DNA from: Streptomyces sp. NBC_00659
GTDB lineage: Bacteria; Actinomycetota; Actinomycetes; Streptomycetales; Streptomycetaceae
Reading direction: 5' to 3'
Length of the DNA stretch: 64,000 nt
NCBI RefSeq assembly: GCF_036226925.1
Contig: NZ_CP109031.1
Span: 5,828,001-5,892,000 of the forward strand
Numbering within the stretch: position 1 is the first letter of the stretch; the number at the start of each line of letters is the position of its first letter. The notes under the pieces were generated by a model. That model made no database searches, was not told the origin of the DNA, and saw nothing but the letters and a program-made list of their open reading frames with translations. The position numbers and the translations under genes are program-made. Below, piece by piece: positions 20,962-31,419 of the stretch.

Positions 20962-21912
20962 TCACATCGCCCCTGTGAGCTGGTGGAGGACAGCGTCGAG
21001 AAGGCCCTCGGCGTTCAGATCGACGCCGCCGACACGCAGGAAGACGGCATTGAGGAGCTGGTCGGTGGCGAGTTCGCCCGGGGCCCGGCGGCGCAGGAAC
21101 GCGTCCAGCAGGTCGTCCGCCTCCCGCAGCGCGTCCTCGCCCAGATGGGCCGCGACGATGGCACGCAGCCGAGCCTCGTCCGGCACCGGCAGTTCGAGGC
21201 GGACACAGCGGCGCAGGAACGCGGGCGGGAATTCGCGCTCTCCGTTGCTGGTGATGACGACGACCGGGAACTCCGCACACTGGATGCGCCCTTGGTGGAT
21301 GCCCACAGTGCCGCGGTGGTCGGCGGTCTGCACCTCCACGTCGGCGACGTCCTCGGGGAGCCTGGTGAGCTCGGGGATGTCGAAGACCCCCTCTTCGAAG
21401 ACGGTGAGCAGGTCGTTGGGAAGATCGACATCGCCTTTGTCCATCTCGTCGATGAGCAGGGCGCGGGGGGCTGCGGAGGGGACCAGCGCGGTGCCGAGCG
21501 GACCGAGCCGGATGAACGTGCCGATGGACGGCTCGCGTTCACCCCGGTCGCGGCTCAGCGTCGTCTCGCGCAGTCGGCCGATGGCGTCGTACTGGTAGAG
21601 GGCCTCGGGCACGGTGGAACGGCTGTTGATGGGCCAGCGCAGCAGCTCACCCAGGTTCAACTCGTGAGCCACCGCCCGAGCCAGTGACGACTTCCCGGTA
21701 CCGGCCGGGCCGGTCACCAGAAGCGGACGGCGCAGATGCAGTGCGGCATTGACGACGTCGGCGTGCTGCGGCTCGATCAGATACGGCAGCTCGGGCCGGA
21801 CCACGTGAGCCGGGGCGAAGCGCCGCCAGGGCGGCGCCGGCGGAAGGGCGACGGCTCGGGGCGCGCCGTTTCCGCGGAACAGGCGCCAGTCGGCGTCGGG
21901 AGCGGTCGTCAT
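20962..21912 (-). CDS. MoxR-type AAA+ ATPase
   Basis: 316 residues. Walker A GPAGTGKS is at 68-75, Walker B LLIDEMDK at 152-159 and a sensor-1 segment VVVITSNGEREFPPAFLRRC in the C-terminal half; the arginine pair after PAFLRR is the expected finger. MoxR ATPases work as hexameric chaperone-like machines with vWA partners. Here the partner is the downstream SAV_2336-type protein and the upstream trypsin-VMAP-like protein. It lies 52 bp after the protease gene and abuts the next gene. All catalytic motifs are intact, making it the one apparently active NTPase of the operon. Confidence 0.93.
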   Translation of the reverse strand: MTTAPDADWRLFRGNGAPRAVALPPAPPWRRFAPAHVVRPELPYLIEPQHADVVNAALHLRRPLLVTGPAGTGKSSLARAVAHELNLGELLRWPINSRSTVPEALYQYDAIGRLRETTLSRDRGEREPSIGTFIRLGPLGTALVPSAAPRALLIDEMDKGDVDLPNDLLTVFEEGVFDIPELTRLPEDVADVEVQTADHRGTVGIHQGRIQCAEFPVVVITSNGEREFPPAFLRRCVRLELPVPDEARLRAIVAAHLGEDALREADDLLDAFLRRRAPGELATDQLLNAVFLRVGGVDLNAEGLLDAVLHQLTGAM

Positions 21913-21964
21913 GCCCTCTCCTGTAGTTCGGAAGTCAGAGGTGGAATGGGTCTGGGAGTGGGCT

Positions 21965-24112
21965 TCATGCGCTCTCCTGCGGTTCCGTCAGATGCAGTCG
22001 GGGCACGGTGCGGTCGGCGTCGGCCCAGGCGAGGACGGGGCGGCCGGGGAAGTCATGCGGGTTGACCATGGTCTTGGCGCGGTAGGAGCGGACGCCGTCA
22101 GGCAGTTCACGCGTGGCGACCTCCGCCATGTGCTTGACGACGTGCGAGTCCTTGTCCCGCCCCCGGTCCCACACCACTACTGGTACCCCGACAGCCAGGC
22201 AGACCTGCACGATGCCGTCGCGCAGACCCGGAGGTACGTCGACGGAGACGCGCACAGCGTCGAGCTTCTCCATCAGTTCGTAGTAAATCTGGTTCGGATC
22301 CTTGGACGCGTCCGAGAAGACCAGGGTTGCTCCGGAGTCGAGACGACTCCACCGACGGCGCCATTCGGGGAGAAAACGCTCGTGGCGGCGCAGGAGTTCC
22401 GGACAGTGCACGACGAGAGGAAACTCCACCCCGAGCACACCGGGCACGATCTCGTCGGGGGCCCGGCCCTCCCATTCGTCGACAGGCAGGTTGAGGCTGG
22501 CGCGGTCCACCAGGACCTCTACGAGAGGGCGTTGGTCATGAGGGGCGGACGGGGCGAGGGACTCCAGGACCCGCAGCAGCTCGCGGGCCGCCTCGGACGC
22601 CGTGCAGGAGTCGGCTGTGGCCGAGACCTGCCGGGGCCCCGCGCCCTCGTCGCACCAGATCCGCAGCCGGTGGCGCCCTGCCTCGGCCCGCCGCACCTCG
22701 ACCAGGACCCGCACCCGAGTCGAACGCGTACGTATGTCTCGGGCCCAGTCCTGGGCATCCGAGCGCCGCTCCGCGAGGGCCGAGCGCGGAATGCCGAGCC
22801 GGGCGGTCACTCCGTCCGACCAGAGACGAAGCTCGGCGCGTTTCGGTCCCGGGCACAGCATGGCCACGTACTCCATGACGCGCAGCAGGGCCGGGACCCG
22901 CGGCTCACCGCCGTCCGAGTGGCCGTCGCCGGGCAGCGTCTCCAGGTGGTCGAGCAGCGTGTCGAGGCTGCCCCCTCCGGAAAACGCGGCCACCAGCGGC
23001 AGCGCCGCGCGCACCGCTTCTCCGAACCGCCCGAGCACGGTGCGGTCGACGCCACGCAGCAGCTTGTGCAGGCGGGTGTGTTCGCGGGGGGAGAGGAGCC
23101 GGGGCCCACGTGAGAGATGGCCCGCGATCAGGAAGCGGTCGGCGGCTGCCGGGTCCCGGCGCCGCAGGGTCTCGGTGAACGCCGCGAGAGCCCGAGGATG
23201 GGTGAGGAGGAAGTCCGCGAACTCCTCGACCGTGGGCGGTGTCACCTCGCCGCCGTGGCCGACACCGCAGACGCGCGTCAGCTGCCGGGCGGCGTCGCCG
23301 CGCCCGGACGGCGACGGGAACGCGGCCTCCAACGCCTCGACGAGCAGCAGGTGGGCCGGATCGTCGGGGTCGGAGGGGGCGACATCCTGGAGATGGAACG
23401 CGCCCACGGCACGCAGCTCGGTCTCGATGTGCTGCCAGGGGATGCCCCAACTGCGCCGGATCAGGTGCTGGGGGCTGTGCGCGGCGTGGCCACCGGTGCG
23501 CGGATCGTGGGGAGGCATGAAGTGCGCCACGACGAGACCGACCACGGCCCTGTTCCGGGGGCACCACAGCGGGCCGCCACTGTAGCCCGGGCCGACGGCC
23601 ATTCCGGTCGCCTCGCCGTCGAGGTATCCCACAGGTCCGTCTGCGGACTTGACGGTCAGATCGGCGAACGTCGCTCCGCCCGCGCTGCCGTGCCAGGCCC
23701 GTACCTCCTGGCCCGCCTCCATGGCGGTCCTCGGGGCCGCCGGGCGCACGGTGTCTCCCGGTGTGTCGACCCGTAGTACGGCGAGGTCGCCGAGCCAGTG
23801 GTCGTCGCCTGCGTGCACCATCCCGCCATCCCGGGTTCGCGGCGCGATCCAGTGCGCCACGCGTGCGGCATGCCGCTGCTGTCCGTGCGGCCCTCTGAAC
23901 TCGACGGTGATTTCATCCGGTCCCGGAGCCCGCGACTCGAACAGCTCTTTGCCCAGGGCGTCGTTGACCACATGCGCGCACGTCACCACAGTGTCGGGGC
24001 CGAGAATCAGCCCGCCCCCGGCCACCTTGCCGTCCCGCGAGCGACGGATCGACGCCAGGCACGCGACCGGGTTGCCGTCATCCGGGAACCCGAGGGGTCG
24101 AAACCACCCCAC
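21965..24112 (-). CDS. trypsin-like serine protease with VMAP-like C-terminal region
   Basis: 715 residues. Residues 10-200 form a trypsin-fold protease with an intact triad: H47 (TCAHVV), D109 (LGDLAVL) and S178 (GYSGGPLW). There is no signal peptide, so it should act in the cytosol. The middle (230-430) is helical. The C-terminal ~250 residues resemble the VMAP-C domain of vWA-MoxR-associated proteins, including PLVEVLVDRASLNLPVDEW and the VPVVVWDRG and RPVLAWADADR stretches. The GTG at 24112 begins three bases after the upstream stop. In VMAP systems the protease is thought to be an effector released upon sensing; that role is inferred here. Confidence 0.87.
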   Translation of the reverse strand: MGWFRPLGFPDDGNPVACLASIRRSRDGKVAGGGLILGPDTVVTCAHVVNDALGKELFESRAPGPDEITVEFRGPHGQQRHAARVAHWIAPRTRDGGMVHAGDDHWLGDLAVLRVDTPGDTVRPAAPRTAMEAGQEVRAWHGSAGGATFADLTVKSADGPVGYLDGEATGMAVGPGYSGGPLWCPRNRAVVGLVVAHFMPPHDPRTGGHAAHSPQHLIRRSWGIPWQHIETELRAVGAFHLQDVAPSDPDDPAHLLLVEALEAAFPSPSGRGDAARQLTRVCGVGHGGEVTPPTVEEFADFLLTHPRALAAFTETLRRRDPAAADRFLIAGHLSRGPRLLSPREHTRLHKLLRGVDRTVLGRFGEAVRAALPLVAAFSGGGSLDTLLDHLETLPGDGHSDGGEPRVPALLRVMEYVAMLCPGPKRAELRLWSDGVTARLGIPRSALAERRSDAQDWARDIRTRSTRVRVLVEVRRAEAGRHRLRIWCDEGAGPRQVSATADSCTASEAARELLRVLESLAPSAPHDQRPLVEVLVDRASLNLPVDEWEGRAPDEIVPGVLGVEFPLVVHCPELLRRHERFLPEWRRRWSRLDSGATLVFSDASKDPNQIYYELMEKLDAVRVSVDVPPGLRDGIVQVCLAVGVPVVVWDRGRDKDSHVVKHMAEVATRELPDGVRSYRAKTMVNPHDFPGRPVLAWADADRTVPRLHLTEPQESA

Positions 24113-24115
24113 GGG

Positions 24116-24541
24116 TCACTCCCCGCCCGGCGCTGCAACACCATCGTTGCCCGTCGTCGGTTTCCAGCTGGCGCTCACAGTGAGGTGGGCTTGGCCGTTG
24201 CCGCCGACGATCCCGAGCTTGAGGTCCTGTCCGACCTGGACGCCGAAGGTCACGCTCAGTTCGGCAGGCGGGTCAGGCGCGGCCGTCACCGCGTCGTGCA
24301 CCTCTTGGAGCAGTGGACCGAGCGGCCGGAGCGCATGGCGCAGGGTGCCGACCGCGAACGCCGCGACTGCTCCGCCGCCGGAGGCCACGGGGACAGCGGT
24401 CCCCATGCCCTCGGGACGGTCTTCGTCCCCGCTCGGGCCGGAGACCGTCACGCCGTGGACGGGGGCGAGGAGGAACCGGACGGGCGTGCCGTCTTCGAAC
24501 TGTTCCTCGAACTGCGATTCTGTTGAGGTGGACACGGTCAA
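24116..24541 (-). CDS. Trypco1 / CU044_2847-like small protein
   Basis: About 141 residues (TTG at 24541) or 139 (GTG at 24535); neither has a good ribosome site, so the start is uncertain. It resembles the trypsin-co-occurring domain 1 family: an N-terminal strand region with FEDGTPVRFLLAPV, a central helix (FAVGTLRHALRPLGPLLQEVHDA) and a C-terminal ELSVTFGVQVGQDLKLGI motif. Such proteins are regularly encoded beside trypsin-like proteases in these conflict loci and may regulate or present them. First gene of the operon, three bases before the protease gene. Confidence 0.85.
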   Translation of the reverse strand: MTVSTSTESQFEEQFEDGTPVRFLLAPVHGVTVSGPSGDEDRPEGMGTAVPVASGGGAVAAFAVGTLRHALRPLGPLLQEVHDAVTAAPDPPAELSVTFGVQVGQDLKLGIVGGNGQAHLTVSASWKPTTGNDGVAAPGGE

Positions 24542-24927
24542 TATTGTGGCCGAGAGAGGCTCCGACAGCGGTACATCTGCCCAACTCGGTGGCTAATTCA
24601 ATGCATTGAGCATCGGTAGGGGGCATTGCCCGTTCTCGGGGGCACCCGGCCGCCGCCTCCCCGGTGCGCGGAACGGCTTCGTCCTGCCGGAACCCGCATG
24701 CTGCTGTCCGGGTCGGGGATTCCGGCTGACCGAGGGCGGAAAGGCGTACGGAAAGTACGTATCGAACGCATGTGCTTTGTCAGCATAAAAAGGGGTGCTG
24801 ATGGCGGAAACCTCACTATCGTCGTTACGTACGGTCCGCCGGGGGGCAAGGGCGCGGCAGGGGTTCGGCGGGAAGCGCGCCGAGATCGGGCCGTCGGGTG
24901 GGGCCGACGGGGAGCGGGGGTGACGGG
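24542..24927. other. intergenic region upstream of the VMAP-like operon
   Basis: 386 bp separating two divergent genes. It contains a 12-bp perfect palindrome at 24598-24609 and the inverted repeat TCAGCA/TGCTGA (24780-24785/24796-24801) around an AT-rich core, plus a less GC-rich stretch at 24745-24825 likely to hold a promoter. Short open frames here lack ribosome sites. Confidence 0.5.
24598..24609. promoter_or_regulatory. candidate operator palindrome
   Basis: TCAATGCATTGA is a perfect 12-bp palindrome about 57-74 bp upstream of the Trypco1-like start. It is AT-rich against its surroundings, so a regulator site is plausible, but no cognate regulator is encoded in the operon. Confidence 0.35.
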
Positions 24928-25938
24928 ATGGCGCAGCGATGGGACGCGGACCGTGGGCAGTGGGTCGACGACGGTACGGGCCGGACGGACGGGGTTCAGG
25001 ACGGTGTGGACGCCGGCGGGGCACCGCCGGCCGGGGACCAGTGGTGGGCGGCGGCCACGCAGGCGGGTCCGCTGCGGCCTGACGCCTATCCCCCCGCGGG
25101 CTCCGCTCCGCCACAGCCGCCACAGCCGCCGCACGGGCAACAGCAGCCATGGGCCCAGTCCCAGCAGCAGGCCCAGGCCGCCTGGTCGCACCAGCAGTCC
25201 CAGCCGCATACATGGCCCGGTGGCGTCGTGCCGCCCGGTGGCCGGCCGCCGGGGTCCGGTGACTCGCGGCGGCTGCTCCTGGTGATCGTGGCCGTGGCCG
25301 TGCTGGCGGGCGGTGTGGGCGGCGGACTGTGGGCGTTGACCCGGGGCGACTCGGCGAGGCATCCGGGCGCGCACCCTTCCACGCCCTCGGTCACCGTCAC
25401 GGCGTCGCAGCCCGGCTCGGTCCCGGAGACCTCGAACAGCTCCGGCGGCGAGGGCGTGTACACCGCCCCGGCCGTGACCACCGCCCCGGCACCGGCTCCC
25501 GGGTACAGCCGCTCGGTCGATCCGGTCGGCTACACCGTGGACGTGCCGGACGGCTGGGCGCGCGAGGAGAAGCAGGGCAAGCTGGCGCCCGTCGTCACCT
25601 ACACGGCGCCCGACGGAAACCGCAGACTCCTGGTGTTCGAGATCATGGAGCCCTCGGCGGCGGAATCCTCGGCGCAGGCCGAGAGCATCGCGCAGGGGGC
25701 CAAGGACTACCAGTACCTGGACCGGCGGAGCGGCACCGGCTGGACGGAGTTCAGCTACAGCTACTACGACAAGCGGTACGGAGCCACCCAGACCGTCGAC
25801 CACCGTTTCCAGGCCGCCGACGGCACTCCGTACGCCATCGTCGCGAGCGGTCCGCCGGGCACGGACATGTCCGGGCAGCTCGCGACGGCCGTCAACTCCT
25901 TCTGCCCGACCGGGGCCGCCTGCGTGAACGCCGCCTGA
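24928..25938 (+). CDS. hypothetical single-pass membrane protein
   Basis: 336 residues. Residues 25-110 are a Pro/Gln/Ala-rich cytosolic leader. One membrane helix lies at 115-137 (LLLVIVAVAVLAGGVGGGLW). The external C-terminal half (about 185-336) is a compact folded-looking domain beginning GYTVDVPDGWAREEKQGK, the pattern of small beta-rich extracytoplasmic domains in actinobacterial lipoproteins and kinases; it ends with a Cys pair (FCPTGAACV). No catalytic motif is recognised. The ATG at 24928 has GGAGCGGGGG upstream. Divergent from the VMAP-like operon; no clear link to it. Confidence 0.78.
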   Translation: MAQRWDADRGQWVDDGTGRTDGVQDGVDAGGAPPAGDQWWAAATQAGPLRPDAYPPAGSAPPQPPQPPHGQQQPWAQSQQQAQAAWSHQQSQPHTWPGGVVPPGGRPPGSGDSRRLLLVIVAVAVLAGGVGGGLWALTRGDSARHPGAHPSTPSVTVTASQPGSVPETSNSSGGEGVYTAPAVTTAPAPAPGYSRSVDPVGYTVDVPDGWAREEKQGKLAPVVTYTAPDGNRRLLVFEIMEPSAAESSAQAESIAQGAKDYQYLDRRSGTGWTEFSYSYYDKRYGATQTVDHRFQAADGTPYAIVASGPPGTDMSGQLATAVNSFCPTGAACVNAA

Positions 25939-25958
25939 CGCGGGCCAACCGGCTGCCG

Positions 25959-26906
25959 CTAGCGCGCGAGAGGTTCCCGGCCGGCTGCGGGCAGCCGCTT
26001 CTCGAACCAGTGCGCCGCGTAGACGTTGTCGTCGTAGCGCGGGATCTCCGTGTATCCGCACGCCCGGTACATCTCCTGGGCCTCGGTGAGCGCGGCGTGC
26101 GTGTCGAGTCGTACGACGGTGAACCCGCGTTCCGCGGCCCGCTGTTCGAGGCCGTCGAGGATGCGGCGCCCGAGGCCCAGCCGACGGGCCCCGGGGTCCA
26201 CCCACACATGGCGGATCTCGCCCGCCCCCGGGTCGAGACGGCGCAGTGCGCCGCAGCCCACGGGGCGGCCCTCCTCATAGGCGACGAGGAAGGCGCCCGC
26301 GTCGCCCGACACCTCGTGGGGCCGGACGAGGGTGGCGGGGTCGAAGCCCTCGGGGAACCGTTCGTCGATGTCGGCCGCGTACGCGTCGAGGCAGGCGCGG
26401 GCGTCGGGGGAGGCGCCGTCGACCGTCTCGACGGTGATCGCGGCGAGCCGGAGCAGCCGGTGGGCGGTGTCCAGGGCCGTGGTCAGTTCCGCTCGCCGGG
26501 GAGCGTCGAGACCGCTGAGCAGTCCCGCGGCGAGTGCGTCGGCCAGCCGGTTCTGCTCCTTGATCTCGGCCCGTCCGGCGGCCGTGAGGTCGGCGACCCG
26601 CAGTCGGCTGTCACCGGGATGGACGCTCAGCCGGACGAGGCCCTGTGTCTCCAGGGCCCGCATCATCCGGCTCAAGTACCCGGCGTCCAGCCCGAGTCTG
26701 GCCCGCAGTTCGCGCAGGGAGGCTCCCGTCCCGCCGATCTCGAACAGCAGCCGGGCCTCGCCGAGCGGGCGGTCCTGGCCGAGGTAGTGGTCGTCGAGGG
26801 CTCCGATGCGCCGCGTGAAGTAGCGGTTGAACCGCCGCAGCGCCGTCACCTGGTCCGCTGACACTGGCTCCATCTTCCTTCGGCTCTCTGTCCGGCTCGG
26901 GTCCAT
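25959..26906 (-). CDS. MarR-GNAT fusion regulator
   Basis: 315 residues. Residues 15-150 form a MarR winged helix (LSRMMRALETQGLVRLSVHPGDSR includes the recognition helix and wing). Residues 160-305 form a GNAT acetyltransferase with the acetyl-CoA loop RRLGLGRR at 241-248 and the terminal ACGYTEI strand. The ATG at 26906 has AAGGAAAGAGG upstream. A 25-bp near-perfect palindrome overlaps the region just 5' of the start, consistent with autoregulation. It is divergent from the betaine operon, its most likely target. The acetyltransferase substrate is unknown. Confidence 0.9.
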   Translation of the reverse strand: MDPSRTESRRKMEPVSADQVTALRRFNRYFTRRIGALDDHYLGQDRPLGEARLLFEIGGTGASLRELRARLGLDAGYLSRMMRALETQGLVRLSVHPGDSRLRVADLTAAGRAEIKEQNRLADALAAGLLSGLDAPRRAELTTALDTAHRLLRLAAITVETVDGASPDARACLDAYAADIDERFPEGFDPATLVRPHEVSGDAGAFLVAYEEGRPVGCGALRRLDPGAGEIRHVWVDPGARRLGLGRRILDGLEQRAAERGFTVVRLDTHAALTEAQEMYRACGYTEIPRYDDNVYAAHWFEKRLPAAGREPLAR

Positions 26907-26915
26907 GGCTGCCTC

Positions 26916-26940
26916 TTTCCTTGACTTTAGTCAAAGGAAA
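26916..26940. promoter_or_regulatory. MarR-type operator
   Basis: Near-perfect palindrome with the core TTGACTTTAGTCAA (26921-26934) flanked by TTTCC and AGGAAA. It lies 10 bp before the MarR-GNAT start and overlaps its ribosome site, between it and the divergent betaine operon. Confidence 0.75.
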
Positions 26941-27126
26941 GAGAGGCTGTCCATCGGTGCCGGCGTCCCGCCCTGTCGCTTTTCGGGGGATTTTTCAGTG
27001 ACCCGGCGCACTTCGGACTACGGATCGCGCATGCGGCCGGGGCCGAAGGGCAGGTGCTCACAGCTCACGGGGGCGATGCCCGCGTGACACAGGGGGATCG
27101 AACAGGAACGGAAGGCAACACCGACC

Positions 27127-28638
27127 ATGGCCGGACAGCAGGCAGAACAGACCATCCACGTGGGCGGCGAGTGGCGCGCGGCGCTCTCCGGCGCGACGCG
27201 CGAGATCCTCGACCCCGCCGATGCCGAGCCGTTCGCCGTGGCCGCGGAAGGGGACGAGAAGGACGCGGACCTCGCGGTCGCCGCCGCGCGCCGCGCCTTC
27301 GACGAGGGGCCCTGGCCGCGGACCCCCGTCGCCGAACGCGCCGCCCTGCTGCGCCGCGTGGCCGGTCTCCTCGTCCGCGACCGCGAGGAACTCGGGCTGC
27401 TCGAAAGCCGTGACGCGGGCAAGACCCTGGAGGAGGGGCGCATCGACATCGACTGTGTCGCCGACGCCTTCCGCTACTTCGCCGACCTCGTGGTGGGGGA
27501 GGGCGGCGGCCGCGTCGTGGACGCCGGTTCGTCCGACGTCCACAGCGTCGTCGTGCACGAGCCCGTCGGGGTGTGCGCCCTGATCACTCCCTGGAACTAT
27601 CCGCTGCTGCAGGCAAGTTGGAAGATCGCTCCGGCCCTCGCCGCCGGCAACACCTTCGTGGTCAAGCCGAGCGAGATCACTCCGCTGACGACCGTCGCCC
27701 TGCTCCGGCTGCTGGCCGAGGCGGGTCTCCCCGACGGTGTCGCGGGGCTTGTCACCGGCCCCGGGCACACCGTCGGCGCCCGCCTCGCCGAGCACCCCGA
27801 CGTCGACCTCGTCTCCTTCACCGGCGGCCTGGCCAGCGGCACGAAGGTGGCGCGCGCCGCCGCCGACACGGTCAAGAAGGTCGCGCTCGAACTCGGCGGC
27901 AAGAACCCCAACATCGTCTTCGCCGACGCCTGTGCCACCGAGGAGGGCTTCGACACCGCTGTCGACCAGGCACTCAACGCCGCCTTCATCCACAGCGGTC
28001 AGGTGTGCTCGGCCGGTTCGCGGCTCATCGTCGAGGAGACGCTGCGCGAACGCTTCGTCGCCGAACTCGCCCGCAGGGCAGGTGCGATCCGGCTCGGGCG
28101 CGGCACCGAGGACGGCGTCGAGTGCGGCCCGCTGGTCTCCGAGCAGCAGCGCGCGAAGACCGAGGCGTACGTCGCCTCCGCGCTGGCCGAGGGCGCGGTC
28201 CTGCGGGCCGGCGGCAAGCGGCCCGAGCCGTCCGAAGTCCGGCCCGCCGGCGGCTTCTTCTACGAGCCGACCGTGCTCGACCAGTGCCACCGCGGGATGC
28301 GGGTCGTCCGCGAGGAGGTCTTCGGGCCCGTTCTGACCGTGGAGACGTTCGCCACCGAGAGCGAGGCCGTCGCGCTCGCCAACGACACCGAGTACGGCCT
28401 CGCGGGCGCCGTCTGGACCACCGACGCCGGACGGGCCCGCCGTGTCGCGGGGCGGCTGCGTCACGGCACCGTCTGGATCAACGACTTCCACCCCTACCTG
28501 CCGCAGGCGGAGTGGGGCGGCTTCGGCCGCAGCGGCGTCGGGCGTGAACTCGGCCCCGCCGGACTCGCCGAGTACCGCGAGGCCAAGCACATCTACCAGA
28601 ACCTCGCGCCCGCGCCCGTCCGCTGGTTCGCCGGCTGA
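27127..28638 (+). CDS. betaine-aldehyde dehydrogenase-like aldehyde dehydrogenase
   Basis: 503 residues, full-length NAD(P)-dependent ALDH. It has the ITPWNYPLLQ and ALELGGKNPN motifs (catalytic Glu in ELGG) and the catalytic Cys in HSGQVCSAGSR, plus GFFYEPTVL and EEVFGPVL. It is closest in appearance to GbsA/BetB enzymes that oxidise betaine aldehyde to glycine betaine. The ATG has GGAAGGC 8 bases upstream. Position ahead of a GMC oxidoreductase and a betaine-type ABC transporter supports the substrate assignment, which is otherwise inference. Confidence 0.88.
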   Translation: MAGQQAEQTIHVGGEWRAALSGATREILDPADAEPFAVAAEGDEKDADLAVAAARRAFDEGPWPRTPVAERAALLRRVAGLLVRDREELGLLESRDAGKTLEEGRIDIDCVADAFRYFADLVVGEGGGRVVDAGSSDVHSVVVHEPVGVCALITPWNYPLLQASWKIAPALAAGNTFVVKPSEITPLTTVALLRLLAEAGLPDGVAGLVTGPGHTVGARLAEHPDVDLVSFTGGLASGTKVARAAADTVKKVALELGGKNPNIVFADACATEEGFDTAVDQALNAAFIHSGQVCSAGSRLIVEETLRERFVAELARRAGAIRLGRGTEDGVECGPLVSEQQRAKTEAYVASALAEGAVLRAGGKRPEPSEVRPAGGFFYEPTVLDQCHRGMRVVREEVFGPVLTVETFATESEAVALANDTEYGLAGAVWTTDAGRARRVAGRLRHGTVWINDFHPYLPQAEWGGFGRSGVGRELGPAGLAEYREAKHIYQNLAPAPVRWFAG

Positions 28639-28690
28639 CTCCGGTACCCGGCAAGAACCCCCCTTTCACGGCCTTTTGGAGCACCCCTTC

Positions 28691-30219
28691 ATGTCCCAGC
28701 ACGAGAACACGTACGACTACGTCGTCATCGGCGGTGGTACGGCGGGCTCCGTGATCGCGTCCCGCCTCACCGAGAACCCGGATGTCAGCGTCGCCGTCAT
28801 CGAGGGCGGCCCCAGCGACGTGGGACGTGAGGACGTCCTCACCCTGCGCCGCTGGACGGGCCTGCTCGGCGGGGAGCTCGACTACGACTACCCGACCACC
28901 GAACAGCCGCGCGGCAACTCGCACATCCGGCACAGCCGCGCCCGGGTGCTCGGCGGCTGCTCGTCGCACAACACGCTGATCGCGTTCAAGCCGCTGCCGT
29001 CCGACTGGGACGAGTGGGAGGCGGCCGGAGCCAAGGGCTGGGGCGCGATGCCGATGGAGGCGTACTGGACGCGGCTCCTGAACAACATCGTCCCGGTCGA
29101 CGCGAAGGACCGGAACGCCATCGCGAGGGACTTCGTGGACGCCGCGCGGTCCGCTCTCGGCGTGCCGCTGGTCGAGGGCTTCAACCGGCAGCCGTTCACC
29201 GAGGGCGTCGGCTTCTTCGACCTCGCGTACCACCCGGAGGACAACAAGAGGTCGAGCGCCTCGGTGGCGTATCTGCACCCCGTGATGGACGAGCGGCCCA
29301 ATCTGACGCTCCTGCTGGAGACATGGGCGTACAAGCTGGAACTGGACGGAAAGCGCGTCACGGGCGTCCACGTCCGCACGAAGGACGACGAGGAGGTTCT
29401 CGTCCGCGCGCGCCACGAGGTGCTGCTCTGCGCGGGCGCCGTCGACTCACCGAGGCTGCTGCTGCACTCCGGCATCGGGCCCGCCGGTGACCTGGAGGAG
29501 CTGGACATCCCCGTCGTCCACGATCTGCCGGGCGTCGGCGAGAACCTGCTCGACCACCCCGAGTCGGTGATCGTCTGGGAGACGAACGGGCCGATCCCGG
29601 AGAACTCCGCGATGGACTCCGACGCGGGCCTGTTCGTGCGTCGCGACCCCGAACAGCCGGGCCCCGACCTGATGTTCCACTTCTACCAGATCCCCTTCAC
29701 GGACAACCCGGAGCGCATCGGCTACGAACGTCCCGCGCACGGCGTCTCGATGACTCCCAACATCCCCAAGCCGCGCAGCCGCGGCCGCCTCTACCTCACC
29801 AGCGCCGACCCGACCGTCAAACCCGCCCTCGACTTCCGGTACTTCACGGACGAGGACGACCACGACGGCCGCACCCTCGTCGACGGCATCAGGATCGCCC
29901 GTGAGATCGCCGCGGCCGAACCGCTCGCCGGCTGGCTCAAGCGCGAGGTGTGCCCCGGACCCGATGTCACCGGCGACGAGGAACTGAGCGCGTACGCACG
30001 CCAGGTCGCGCACACCGTGTACCACCCGGCGGGCACCTGCCGGATGGGCGACCTCCTGGACGAACTCGCGGTGGTGGACCCCGAACTGCGCGTCCGCGGC
30101 CTCGACGGCATCCGGATCGCCGATGCCTCGGTGTTCCCGGCCATGCCCGCCGTGAACCCGATGGTCGGGGTGCTCATGGTCGGGGAGAAAGCCGCCGAAC
30201 TGATCGGGGGTGGCGCGCG

Positions 30220-30223
<4 letters not shown>
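28691..30223 (+). CDS. GMC-family oxidoreductase (choline dehydrogenase-like)
   Basis: 510 residues. The FAD-binding motif [14 protein letters not shown] is at the N-terminus, followed by the GMC signature around [16 protein letters not shown] and [20 protein letters not shown]. The C-terminal active-site residues are in [15 protein letters not shown] and [19 protein letters not shown]. Related to BetA; likely oxidises choline to betaine aldehyde for the preceding dehydrogenase. The ATG at 28691 has GGAG 11 bases upstream; the longer upstream frame overlaps the aldehyde dehydrogenase gene in another frame. The stop overlaps the next start as ATGA. Confidence 0.88.

Positions 30224-31418
<1,195 letters not shown>

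Positions 31419-31419
<1 letters not shown>

Noticed and set aside
24606..24788. 60-residue frame upstream of the membrane protein gene
   Set aside because: No ribosome site or recognisable pattern; lies in the divergent promoter region.
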